A stretch of DNA of 64,000 bases from Anaspis maculata (lineage: Eukaryota; Arthropoda; Insecta; Coleoptera; Scraptiidae): positions 57,285,416 through 57,349,415 of the forward strand of contig OX421966.1 in the NCBI GenBank assembly GCA_949128115.1, read 5' to 3'. The position numbers and the translations under genes were made by a program. Below the pieces are notes generated by a model, which made no database searches, was not told where the DNA came from, and worked only from the letters and a program-made list of their open reading frames with translations. Each line of letters starts with the position of its first letter. Within the stretch, counting starts at the first letter, position 1. Below are positions 1 to 10,690 of the stretch, piece after piece.

Positions 1-340
1 TTGAAGATGGAAATGGAAGTGGAGCGACCAGTATCGAGAAATAGAATATAATAATATGCTCCTTTTATTGACAGTCTATGATTTTTGACTTTGTTGTAAT
101 TGATATGCAAATAAATGTTTCCATTATTAGTTACTTTTCTTTGTTCTTGCACTGTTTGGCACATAATCGTAGAATTCCGCTGAAAATTCCAGTATTTGAG
201 TTCAGCCGAAAGGAAAAGGACCTATTTTGATGATTGTTTGTTTGTTATTCGGCTTTCTACAACAATCAAAAACAAGATGAATATATTCCTCACAGGTTAT
301 TCATAACTGAATAATGTCTTGGTTACGGTATACTTTACGG
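1..340. other. AT-rich intergenic sequence, nothing recognised
   Basis: No convincing open frame, RNA gene or repeat was recognised in this stretch. It is AT-rich and looks like ordinary intergenic DNA. Confidence 0.5.
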
Positions 341-469
341 AGGTCTCAAAACCCAAGGGAGTTATGGAATTCATAGTTCCCTTCAGGGTTATTATGAACC
401 CATAGTTCCCTCTAGCTCATGCTTACTGTCAGAATTGACAAATTATTCAGAAAAACTCTACTATTAGCA

Positions 470-1290
470 GGAAAAAGTCTGTTCAGTATGGAATGTAACT
501 AGATATCCATGAGGTACTTCGACAAAGTCGGATGGGAATAGAAGAAACTTAACATCAAACGCAGCACAAAATCCCAAGTCTGGATCCTGAGTGGAAAAAG
601 TGCTACCCAAATTCACCCCATTGCTCTCCCCCACCTCAACTTCAAAATTTAACAAAACACCACCTACCTTGTGATACTCCAAATTGAAGTGAATTAAATT
701 TTCTTTCTGGAAACAGTTTTTTTGAAATTTTCAACCCCTTCCCCAATGAATTGGACATTTAGAGTATTCCAGGAGGGAAACGGGAGGTTTTGAAAATTTC
801 GGAAAAATTATTTTGAGGAAGAAATTTCAATTTGTTTCAATTTGACGTATCACAAAGTAGGTATTGTCATTCTAGATTTTTCATGTGTGGTGGGGGAGCG
901 AAAGGAGTGAATTTGGGTGGCCCTTTTTCCATAGAATTTTTTTCTCTTGATACTCTGCAAGATGACGTTGACTGCGTTGGAGAGAATGGAGAGGTCAAGA
1001 ATATCAAATTGGACATTCACAGAATTTTAGGAAGAAAAGGGGTAGAGTTGAAAATTTTGAAATTATAATTTTCAGAAAGAGAATTCGATTCTCTTCAATT
1101 TGATGTGTCGCAAGGTAGGAGGTGTCGTTTGAAATTTCAAAGTTGAGGTGAGTGGGGGCTAGGGGGCTTGAGATAAAAAATTTGCCAATGTATGTTTTAG
1201 ATGTCCCCCTCGATATAAGAATGGACCTTCTTTTGCTCAAAGGCATTCTCACTAGAAATCGGGAGTTATTGCAGGTGGATAATTTTCAAA
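470..1290. repeat. Imperfect inverted repeat, family also present at 22996-23640
   Basis: The left arm (about 480-735) and the right arm (about 820-1290) read as diverged reverse complements. Both contain a GTGATAC...CAAATTGAA block and a CCAAATTCAC block. The right part is also the reverse complement of 22996-23400, which includes the text around TCACTAGAAATCGGGAGTTA. The short open frames here are shadows of the repeat and are not called as genes. Confidence 0.7.
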
Positions 1291-1306
1291 TGATCACCCG
1301 GTAGAG

Positions 1307-1585
1307 TTGCAAGACGCAAAGGAAAAAAGTATCGTCTGCTGCCATTCAGATTCTTTCAAGATTTCTTGTGATTGTTCGGCAAATGGTTATGTTGAAAACA
1401 CCCAAAAATCTAGCACAATAAGGAAAGGTGTAACAAAGGAAGCACCATCAGAGGATGGTAAAAAAAATAACGAAGAATGGACCAAACAAAATTTAGAGTT
1501 TTGCAAAAAGCCAGACCAATCTGAACTACAGCCTCTTGAAACAATGGAAGAATCACTTGAGCATGATGAGCTTTTGAAGAAATGA
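1307..1585 (+). other. Orphan 92-codon open frame, possible exon remnant
   Basis: The frame encodes a hydrophilic peptide rich in K, E and S with an acidic end, similar in composition to the tails of the gene family further downstream. It starts exactly where the inverted repeat ends. No splice partner or start context could be assigned. It may be a remnant exon or a chance frame. Confidence 0.2.
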
Positions 1586-2058
1586 AAATTCAGAATCAAT
1601 TTTTTGAAGATACAAGGTCAGTAGTTTCAGCCAGCATCTACTCAACTACTACTCTAGGTTTACTGGAATGTAAATTTTAGAGCTGTCGTAACTTTTTTTT
1701 AAACCTGGACAAGAAGCAAAACGAAACAGGCAAGAGACCATCAAACCGAAAGGAAGTGAGGCAAGAAAACTTAGAGAAATGGGCAAAATATGGTTTTAAA
1801 GAATTACGGGAAGAAAAACTGCAGCTTACTTGAAAATCAAGAAGTGAATCGAATAATAACTACGGCTGAGGCAGTGAGCTACATAATCATCTCAACGTCA
1901 GCTTCAAGTGCTGGAACAATTCAGGAAGCAACCGCAAAGAAACGGATCATATTAGAGCTATGAGCCGTCAAAAGCGGTTTAGCAAAATTTCTGGAACCAT
2001 AGAAGTAAAAAATTTTCTGTTTCATGGCAAGAGAGCGAAATAAAGTGATTCCAGTGAT

Positions 2059-2090
2059 AGAATAGAATAGAATAGAATAGAATAGAAATA
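2059..2090 (-). repeat. (GAATA)n microsatellite, possible tail of a minus-strand retroposon
   Basis: About six copies of a GAATA pentamer are followed by ATATATTTGTCTCTG. On the minus strand this reads as a 3' end running into a (TTCTA)n tail, as in many truncated non-LTR elements or SINEs. The body of an element was not identified. Confidence 0.4.
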
Positions 2091-2304
2091 TATTTGTCTC
2101 TGATTCATATATACCAATTCATACCTACCAAGTTTGTTATTCCAATAGCTTCTGCAGGACTATCAACAAACAAAAAGCTTATCATAAAACTTCGCTTCTT
2201 CATCGCCTAAAAAGCAAATCGATAAGATTACAAAGCAAAAACTTTGCTGTACTAAAGACAGCAGTTACATTTTCGCAGTAAATTACTGCTGAGTTAATTG
2301 ATTT

Positions 2305-2337
2305 TAAAGTGTTGTTACGTCCCAAATTTTAACTATC
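2305..2337 (+). promoter_or_regulatory. Conserved family leader upstream of gene A
   Basis: The block ATTTTAAAGTGTTGTTACGTCC followed by an A/T stretch abuts the ATG. It matches the leaders of the B and C genes, which read AAAGTRTTGTRACGTCC then ATTTTAGCAA then ATGGAA. An in-frame TAA lies inside the block, so here it is 5'UTR, which fixes the start at 2338. It is the best evidence that gene A belongs to the expanded family. Confidence 0.65.
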
Positions 2338-3974
2338 ATGGAACCCGAACCTCGTAAGGGCGCTGATTCAAGTGAATCAGATGAAAATGAAGCTGACCAG
2401 GTGGAAAAATCAGCAGATAACCAAGAGCAAAACTCCAATGAAAATCCTCAACCGGGTCCATCATCAAGGGGAGTTCTTCAACCAGCAAATCGCCAACCTC
2501 AAATCCCGCAGCCAGGTCCGTCGTCAAGAAATGACGACGTAGCAATTGACGATGCTACTGTTCAAGCCGACCAGCAAGCAAGCCCTCAAGCTGAACCATC
2601 AAAAGAGCCAGGTAACTTTTCTGAATTCTCAGAGATATTTTTGTGTATCTCTAGTCATGTCCTCAGAGCCTTTAAAACCGGTGCGTCCCCTGGAGGAACT
2701 GGGAACCATGCCAGGAGTAGAAGGAAAACTTCAGCAGCTTATTCCAACTCCGCCACCTTTACCCGCAGCCAAGCTAAAAAATTTAACTCAACCTCTGACG
2801 CCGGGTAGTGCAGCTTCGAACGAGTACAGCCCTGCCCGTGACGGCATACCAGACGATACCGCCAGCCCACCGGGTGACTATCGCGACCCGCTTCCAGACC
2901 CGAATCCCGAACCTCAAATTGTGTCGCTTCCTGTAGAATCAGCCGAAGAGGAAGAAGTGACATCATCTGAATCGCTAACTGAAGATGCTCAAGCTGAAGC
3001 AGTAGCTGTCGAACAAGCAATAGTCGTACAAGAGCCTGACCTACTTGAAGCGGTTGTAGAACAACCACCGGTCGTCTTGCATGACGCACCTCTCGACGAT
3101 TTTCCAGCCGTATTACCCTATCCAGTCGTCCTGGAAGGCGGACTGGATGTCGTCGTCACGGATGCCGACTCGGGCCATCCGTCATCCAGGACGACGGACA
3201 CCACGGAAGAAGACGAAGATGCGGCCAGGCCGCCCGCGCGACGCGTCATGAGGAGAAATGCCCAAGACGGAAGGCTCGTTGTCGCCTTCGACGAAGACGG
3301 TTTGCCGGTGGACCAGGGTTTCGAGCACGGGGAAGAAGACGAAGCGCCGGAGGGCCTGGAAGATGACGAAGACGCCGGCCAAGCGGACCCCCCGCACGTG
3401 CATCAAATAGTTCCGGACGCCCAGCGGGTGCAGCCCCAGCATCAACCGCAACGAGCTCAGCAAGTCCAAGTTGGAGAGATGGAAGCTCAGCAACCGCAAG
3501 CTATGGAAATTCAACAACACGAAGCTGAACCGGTTGAAGCTCGGCAACAGCCAGTGCAACCGCCCCGAGCCGAACAGTTCCACCAGATTGAACTTGACGT
3601 CCAGCCACTCCAGGGAAGCGACTCATCTGACAGTGAAGTGGCCAATTTGCTTCGTGATTGCACGGATCCTCCCGGCGGTATGTTTCTTCTCTTTTCTTTT
3701 CATGTTCTCTTAAGGGTGCGGTTGAGATATTGGGAAGGTCATTTTATGAACTTCGATTTTAGTTGAATCATCAAAACTTTGTCATGTACATACACTTTTT
3801 TTTGCTGACCATCTTCTTGGCTGTTCAGATTTTGCAGATTTCGCCAGAGATATTAGTTTGGTAGCTAGCCCTCCACGAAAATTGATGGAGTATAGTCTTC
3901 AGTCTAGCAATATACTTCTACGTATCTACACCAGTGGTTCTGATATGGGCTATCTGATTTCTACACGATCCTAG
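2338..3974 (+). CDS. Gene A: acidic, proline/glutamine-rich disordered protein (3-exon model)
   Basis: I do not recognise this protein. The proposed exons are 2338-2611, 2667-3677 and 3829-3974. Both junctions are phase 1 and give a 476-residue product (1431 nt, divisible by three). A 43-nt intron with acceptor 2653-2654 is an alternative that keeps the frame. Exon 1 is acidic and contains PGPSSR twice. Exon 2 is rich in E, D, P and V, then basic (ARRVMRRN), then a very acidic stretch and a Q/H/P-rich stretch ending SDSSDSEVANLL. No domain, signal peptide or membrane segment is visible, and it is probably intrinsically disordered. The central part (about 3080-3450) is strikingly GC-rich compared with its surroundings. 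The third exon is the weakest part: its stop lies in a small inverted repeat (3950-4055), so the true C-terminus may have been replaced by an insertion. The leader motif and phase-1 introns link it to the family at 15-45 kb. Confidence 0.55.
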
Positions 3975-4055
3975 TAGGCTGCGATTCAGGCCGCAATCGG
4001 TCGATGGCGACCAGAAACACAGCACACTCGAATCATGTAGAAATCAGACAGTCTC
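3950..4055. repeat. Short inverted repeat (hairpin) at the end of gene A
   Basis: CTGATTTCTACACGATCC at the left is nearly the reverse complement of GAATCATGTAGAAATCAG at the right, with about 60 nt between. It resembles a tiny palindromic MITE. It supplies the stop codon of the proposed last exon of gene A. Confidence 0.6.
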
Positions 4056-4732
4056 ACAGTATAAAATCTACCTATAGTTAATTTTGTAGTGTTCCGGTAA
4101 AAATCATAGTGTTCAATTAGAGTTGATATCCAGTGTTTATTTTCAGTAATATTTTACACTACTACGTTTTTAGCGTAAAATAACTCTATTTTATGAGCGG
4201 CAAATAATTTTAGTGTATAACAGCACTTATAGTGTTCCTCAACACTATTTACCAATTGGCGCCAAATTTTCTAGTGTGAAAGAACTCTTAAAGTGTTGTT
4301 TCACACGGAGTAGGATAAAAATTCATTAAAATAGTCAACAGATCGCGCGTGGCATCCCCAGTCCCCACCATTTAGACGGCACAACAGGTAGCAAGAACCT
4401 ACAAGTTTGATCGCGGGTGGTGTTTCTCGTGTTAAATTGTTCACTTTTAAGCTGTTGAGGTAAGTTTTTATTTGTGTAATTCTATTATTACCTCTACAAT
4501 ATATACCTACGATTCTTAATAAATTGGGAAAGTCGAGTATTGAAGTTGATAAAATATTAACCTGGTAACCTTTCCAACCCTTTTATTTCGGTAGGTATAG
4601 CAAGTAGCGATGAAAGCTGAATACGTATTTGTAATACTTTTGTATCATAACAAAAACGTGGAAATCGATTTCTCTGCTATTTTTCAGACGAATATGTTAT
4701 TTTTTACTTTGAAGTACATCCATGTGGCCAAA

Positions 4733-6092
4733 ATGGTCAGATTTGAAGAAACGAGGGAGTACAGTGACTACGAACAATTGGGTGAGTCTGAATTGTTGAT
4801 TTCGATCAGATCTTCTTTATTTTTCTTTAAAACTATGCCTAATTCATTTATTCGCTTGATTTATTTTATCAGTTCACCAATTAGGTGAATGCTATAATAG
4901 TATACCTATTATGATACAAGTGCATAAGTAGACTTATATGCACTTGTATCATACGCTATTTATTTTTTAATACGAATGCATCATAAATTGGAAATTGGGG
5001 CTTGATTGATTCCACGAGGCAGTCTGCGATGAGACGTCCGTCATAAAATTAATATTTACTATTGTCGAAAGTGACAGTAACTAAGAAAAGCGGGATTATT
5101 ATAAAGGGGCCGTTGCGAACGCTTTTGCGTGTTTTAAACAATGATTATGACGTATGTATATTGAAAAAAAATTATTCCGGTTTCAGCATGGTCGAAGTTT
5201 CCAGAATTGGAAAAAAGTCCAATATTTTTCATGGACTCGGCAGGGACAATTCTAGAGGAAGACATCCTTGTTGATTTCGTCAACGCCAACATTTCGACCA
5301 CAAACAAGGTGGGTCTAATTGTGGCCCGCATATCTACAGTAGGCGAAGCTGGTTAGTATTAGAAATTATCAATTAGCAACCTTAATTGCATATGAGCATC
5401 ATTTACGTCACTCACTCACACAATAAATCACACTACTTAATCACACAAGCACTCACACTCACTTACACTCACTCACACTCATTCACACTCACTCACACTC
5501 ACTCACACTCACTCACACCCACTCACACTCATCACACTCATCACACTCACTCACACTCACTCACTCACACTCACTCACTCACACTCACTCACTCACTCAC
5601 ACTCACTCACACTCACTCACACTCACTCACACTCACTCACACTCACTCACACTCACTCACACTCACTCACACTCAATCACACTCAATCACACTCACTCAC
5701 ACTCACTCACACTCACTCACACTCACTCACACTCACTCACACTCACTCACACTCACTCACACTCACTCACACTCACTCACACTCACTCACACTCACTCAC
5801 ACTCTCTCACACTCACTCACACTCACTCACACTCACTCACACTCACTCACACTCACTCACACTCACTCACACTCACTCGCTCATTCTTATACTTCCTCTG
5901 TAATTTCAAGGTTTCGCGTGCACTGATTCGGCGGATGTTACTGCCTCTGTGATCAGCTTAGCTAATGGTAAAGAGGATGTTGCCGGTGGCTCCGATGTTG
6001 CTCTTGACACAGACACTGTTGATGATGGTGCTGATGCTGCGGACGTGACTGAGGACGTGACTGACTTTCAAAATGGATGCAATGAAACATAA
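4733..6092 (+). CDS. Gene E: small three-exon gene inside the AGTGT element, unknown function
   Basis: I do not recognise this protein. Coding exons are 4733-4781, 5187-5351 and 5911-6092, with GT-AG junctions in phase 1 at both introns. They join into an open frame of 131 residues (396 nt). A further noncoding exon probably ends at the GTAAGT donor near 4457, and the ATG exon is preceded by a TTTTCAG acceptor at about 4687. The first coding exon is short and acidic (MVRFEETREYSDYEQLG). The second encodes a mixed hydrophobic/acidic segment (SPIFFMDSAGTILEEDIL and on). The third is rich in V, D, A and T with repeated DVT. The second intron (5352-5910) is almost entirely a CACTCACA microsatellite. 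The perfect closure of three exons in one frame argues for a real gene. Its position between the element ends suggests it is cargo. Confidence 0.6.
5400..5880 (+). repeat. (CACTCACA)n microsatellite, about 480 bp
   Basis: This is an almost perfect run of CACTCACA units with a few CAATCACA and CTCTCACA variants. It lies inside the second intron of gene E. The long threonine/histidine/serine open frame across it is an artefact of the repeat. Confidence 0.95.
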
Positions 6093-6205
6093 TTTGAAGT
6101 ACAACATAGTTGATCAGCAGCTTCTTTTGTATAAAGAACCTTTTAGCTCACACCAGTGTTATTCTATAGAGGATTGGTATTTTGTACCCAAATATGAGTA
6201 TGTTT

Positions 6206-6470
6206 TTCAAGGGTGATTTTTGTCTCGTTGCTCAAGTTAACTACTACATAGATTAAGTTATATTCCAATGTTTCTCAGTGTTGAAAGAATCATATTTTTG
6301 TTTTGTTTGTTTGTTGGTTGAAAAATCGACTATATATGTTTTAAGGGTGATTTTCATCTCGTTGTTCAAGTTAACTATCACATATTTAGATTAACTTTTG
6401 TTCTAATGTTTCTGAGTTTTAAAAGAATTATAATATTTTTTTGTTCATTGTTTGATTTTTTTTAAATTTC
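6206..6470 (+). repeat. Two tandem copies of a ~135-bp AT-rich unit
   Basis: TCAAGGGTGATTTTTGTCTCG and the sequence after it recurs as TTAAGGGTGATTTTCATCTCG about 135 bp later. Both copies are followed by TTGTTCAAGTTAACTA-like text and a TGTTTCTSAGTKTT block. The pair lies between gene E and the right end array of the element. Confidence 0.7.
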
Positions 6471-6919
6471 CCTCCTTCATTGAATAGGTTTAGTGAATAT
6501 TTACACTAATGTGAAGTGTTACTTGAACGTTAGCAGTGAAAACTAACACTAATCAGTGTAAAATAATGAGTGAAAATCCACACTAACTAGTGTAGTTGTA
6601 GATAACGAAGTTTTACACTATTCTAGTGTTTGTGTGACACTAAAATTAACTCTACTTGTAGTGTTATAATATTTACACTTCTAGAGGGACCTATATAAAC
6701 TCGGAGTAGTGTTAAAATAGAGTAATTTTCTACACTACATTTATTGCAGTACTTCCACGAAGTTTTATACAAGATATAATTATTACTAATAGATTAGATA
6801 ATAGAAAATACAAGAATCTCGGCTCTAAGGATGGTCAAACTTGCCATTTTTCCCAACCAGCAATGCCTTCATCACAGCTCGATTCCAAACTACGGTCAAA
6901 TCTACACCAAGAATCAATC

Positions 6920-9563
6920 TACAGGTGTCCCAGAATAATAAGGGTTACGAAATTCACAAGTCAATAGAGAAAAATGAGAATACTCAGTAAACATACCGTC
7001 GCAAACGTACAATAACAGAGATACAGACCTTGAAAGTTGTTTTTTCAAAAAAAAGCTCTTTTTGATTGCATAGATTTTGAACTGCTCAACCGATTTTATT
7101 CAAATTGAACCCAGTGTAGATAATCCACTTCATCGAACATTTTCAGAGGCAAAGATAATAGTGGGTATCCGACCCCTTTATCTCCTGTTTGCCACCTCCT
7201 AATAATTCTTAGAAACGGTTTCAATTTTTTATTTCTACGTTAAATTCGAATTTTGAGTAGAGGCTTCATTTTCAAGATATTTTGGTTCCAAACTTCGCAA
7301 AACATTTCGAAATAGCCACTTTCCAGTGTTTTCGAAATTCCAAATTGTTTTTCCCTGCGAACTTTTCGTTATCAGTTGAAAATGATAGTTTATCAACTTA
7401 AGACACATAGAAAATCCACTGGAGTCATGATTGTTTTTGAATTGTCAAGAAAATTGTCATTCGTCAAAAAATATAACTGACAATAAAAAACTAATGTCAC
7501 CAACACATCCGCAATGGCCAAAATCGTCATACCCCTTGAAGCAATTTTCAGAAAAAGTGTCAAGGAAGAAAATATGGAGGTGATTTCACTTCACTGAGAC
7601 ACGCTGTATAGGATATAGAATTGATAATTCACAATAATGTCAAAAAGCTCCAATGATTTTGAATTTTTTGGTCTTTGAAAGTGGCGATTTCGAGTAGTTT
7701 TCCAAAGTTTCCAGCCCAAATATCTCGAAAGTGGAGCCACTAATCAGAATTTTGCACAAGTATAGCTTTTCCCTCCAAATGGGACTTGGAATTCAAAAAC
7801 TTCCAAACCATTGCCAAAAATAAATCAACTACTCAACAATTGAAGTCGCCCACCCAAAATTTTTAATAAAGTTCAAAGTGCCCTAGCTCCCGGAAAAATA
7901 GGACTAATTCCAAATTTTTCCTTTTCTCACATACCTGGGCTCTTTGTCTATCAGAGGATGGATACAGAATCAAGTTCAAATCTTATGTGTTGGTTATACA
8001 GGGCATCGCGTAAAACCCTGCAAAAACTAAAAAGTTTGAGTGATTCCCACTTTCCTCACTACAGGGTGATTTGAAAACAACATCTTTTTGCTTTTTTGGT
8101 CATATCTTTTTTCCTCATTGACCGATTCTTATAATCTGGAGCTCATGCTAAAGCTAAAGCTTTAGGGAACAATAATATGTGTTCAAAATTTATGCAGAGG
8201 GAAACTAGAAATTAAGACTCTGCATCAAAAATGACGCAGATCTGAATAACCTCCAAAATCAGATCGGAAGATGGAACTCGTCGGAAATCAATTTGCTTTA
8301 AAGTGAACCATCCAAAAACCTCATTTTACGATAAACCTCTTCCTGTATAAAACAAGATTTCTTGACGAGGGAATTAAATTATGGCTGCAGGTTTTCAGGA
8401 GAAACTCAGTGTCCCTCTTACCTGAAAACTATAATGTTACCTACGTTACGAATATCAAAGCTGGTGACTTGGCTGGTGATTACCATTGAACCGAGAAAAA
8501 CCCAACAATGCTTCTAAATTCAATCACCAGCTTTGTTGTTCGTAACGTAGGTTACATTAGTTTTCAGGTACTGATTTTCTTCTGAAAACATGCAGCCATA
8601 ATTTGATTCTCTCGTCAAGAAATCTTCTTATATACAGGGAGAGGTATATCTCTAAATGATCACTTTGAATGGTTGACCTTAAATCAAATTGATTTCGGAC
8701 GAGTTCCATCTCCAAATCTGATTTTGGGGGCTATTCAGATCTGTGTCATTTTTGACGCAGAGTCTCAATTCCAAGTTTTCTTTTGCATCAATTTTAAAGA
8801 TATATTCTTATTCCCTAAAGCTTAAGCTTTAACATGAGCTACAGATTATGGATATAGGTCAACAAGGAAAAAAGTTTTGACAAAAAAACCAATAAGTTGT
8901 TTTTCTCGAATCACCATGTAGTGAAGAAAGATAATCGGAAAATTAAAAAGTCGTTTCGAGATATGGGTGTACCATCCTCCCTGGACCAGTTGAAAATATC
9001 CAAAAACATGTTTTTCTGAATTGGGAGTTACTCAAACTTTTTAGTTTTTGGAGGGTTTCACGCGACGCTCTCTATAACCAACAAGGAAGATTTGAACTTG
9101 ATTCTGTATCCGTCCTCTGATAGACAAAGAGCGCAGGTATGTAAGACAAGAAAAAAATTGGCATTTGTCCAATTTTTTTGGGAGCTAGGGCACTTTGAAC
9201 TTCATTAAAAATTATGGGTGGGCCACTCCAATTGTTGAGTATAGTTTAGTTAGGGTGGAGTAAAAAATAGGAGGAAAAGGGATAGGGTACCCTCCATTAT
9301 CTTAGCCCTCTAAAATGTTTGATGGAAGGCGTTATTATTGCCTAATGGAGATTTGTTGTGGTAAGCTTGGGTTTGAATTAGAACAAAGTCGGTTGAACGG
9401 TTCAAAAGTCATGCAAAAAAACTGATTTCGAAGAAAAGCTTTGAGGACCTGTATTTACGTTATAATGCTTTTGCGAGGGTATGTTTATCCAGGAAAGTCC
9501 CCAAATTTTTCGATTCTCTATCTTCCTGTGAATTTTGTAATCCTTAATCTAGGACACTCTGTA
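6920..9563. mobile_element. Large foldback (palindromic) element, ~2.6 kb
   Basis: The ends read CTACAGGTGTCCCAGAATA at the left and GATTAAGGAT...GGACACTCTGTA at the right, as reverse complements. Long stretches pair inward: 7960-8340 with 8640-9130, and the innermost arms CCTACGTTACGAA (from 8439) and TTCGTAACGTAGG (to 8551), with the turning point near 8497. The left arm carries about 630 bp extra (7200-7835) that itself folds back. No coding region was found. Foldback elements of this type are usually mobilised by another element's transposase. Confidence 0.8.
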
Positions 9564-9649
9564 TATCAGCATAAAGAGCTCTACGATCAACCAGATAGAC
9601 TTGAAAAAAAAAAGAAATCAAACGTCTATACAGTAAACTCAGTGATATA

Positions 9650-10085
9650 CAGGCTGATCCAGCTTGAACTCCGTTGAATTCAAGGATCAATAAAGAATCA
9701 AAAATGAAGGGGACTTTCTCCAGAAAACATATCTGAGAAATTCCTAATAACGGAGATATAGCCCTTCAAATTTTGAAACAAGTAATCGTTCTTTCCACAG
9801 AACTTTTGAACGGTTCAACCGATTTTATTCAATTTCAAACCAAGGGTTTGCTGAGATTATCCTCTGCCGAACAAGCATAACGCGTTCCATCGAAAAAAAA
9901 ATCAAGAGCGTGATATCAGGGGTGCCCCCTCTTTTCTCCCTATTTTTCACCCTCCTGGTTGTTTCTTTAAATGTTCATATTTTTCAATTCTACGTTTGAT
10001 TCAGAAAAAAGTCATTCTTGCGAAATTTTGATCAGTGGCTTTGTTGAGGAGATATTTGGGTAATGGTCACAGAAGACCTTAAATC
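9650..10085. repeat. Partial additional arm of the 6.9-9.6 kb foldback family
   Basis: The text around CTTTTGAACGGTTCAACCGATTTTATTCAA matches the left arm near 7075-7110 (AACTGCTCAACCGATTTTATTCAAATTGAA), as does the adjacent GGGGACTTTC block. It is in left-arm orientation. The remaining stretch to 10300 shows nothing recognisable. Confidence 0.6.
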
Positions 10086-10304
10086 AACCAAATATGTTCA
10101 TATTGCATTTACAAATATTCTATGAATATATACTTTTATCGAAGACCACGTTCCTTTTGAAAATCACTATTGTATTTTGATCAATCGTCAAACATTTCTA
10201 AAACTTGAGAAAATTCAAACCGAAATCCTAAAACTCATTCCCGAACCAGAAATACACCCAAAAAATGTAGTTGATAGTTGATACGAAAGATAGATTAGAT
10301 TGAC

Positions 10305-10499
10305 ATGAAAAAATCAGGTGGCTACAGACTAAAATGTCAAAATTGTGGAAATATTAATATTGAAGAAACAAGGAGGAAGGCAGGTGACAGGTTCAAAGAA
10401 CACGACCGTGAAATTATCAAGGAAAAAAATAGCTACTTCGACTTTTTTTCCGCTACCATGCCTTTCTGGCAGGGGCGGCGGTGTGATAATGAATCTTGA
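10305..10499 (+). pseudogene. Penelope-like GIY-YIG endonuclease remnant
   Basis: A 64-codon frame contains GGYRLKCQNCGNINIEETRR followed by KAGDRFKEHDREI. The order G-x-Y, C-x-x-C, then a diverged Y-I-G-E-T-x-R and an R-F-x-E-H motif is what GIY-YIG endonucleases of Penelope-like elements show. The YIG has decayed and the rest of the element is absent, so this is a scrap. The assignment rests on motif pattern only. Confidence 0.45.
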
Positions 10500-10690
10500 A
10501 CTGAACGCCTAAGTTGTACAAGCCTACTTCTATAGCAAATACGACAGAAATACTCCTGTTGAGCTTTGCTGCCAACAATCTGCCTAAGTCAAATCAGGTT
10601 CCCCTCAGCGCACAGCTTCCGCCCCTTCTTCATTTTTTCAAGACATGCTTTCATGTTTCAGCCAGCAGATGCAACTTGGAAAGAGAAGCC

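Larger units (their letters stand above)
4085..6755. mobile_element. Candidate DNA element with AGTGT/ACACT-rich ends enclosing gene E
   Basis: Both ends (about 4085-4320 and 6490-6755) are packed with AGTGT or ACACT pentamers in both orientations. The outermost parts read TGTAGTGT at the left and ACACTACA at the right, a short candidate terminal inverted repeat. Arrays of subterminal motifs are typical of transposase binding sites in some DNA transposons. Between them lie a promoter-like stretch, a probable noncoding first exon ending at a GAGGTAAG donor (4455-4459), and the small gene E. No transposase frame is visible, so the element would be non-autonomous. Exact boundaries and a target duplication could not be fixed. 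Confidence 0.5.

Noticed and set aside
5404..5878. A CRISPR-like or telomeric array
   Set aside because: The regular units are a simple octamer microsatellite without spacers and do not match the insect telomere repeat TTAGG.
5386..5952. 188-codon open frame rich in T, H, S and L
   Set aside because: It is a translation of the CACTCACA microsatellite inside an intron of gene E.
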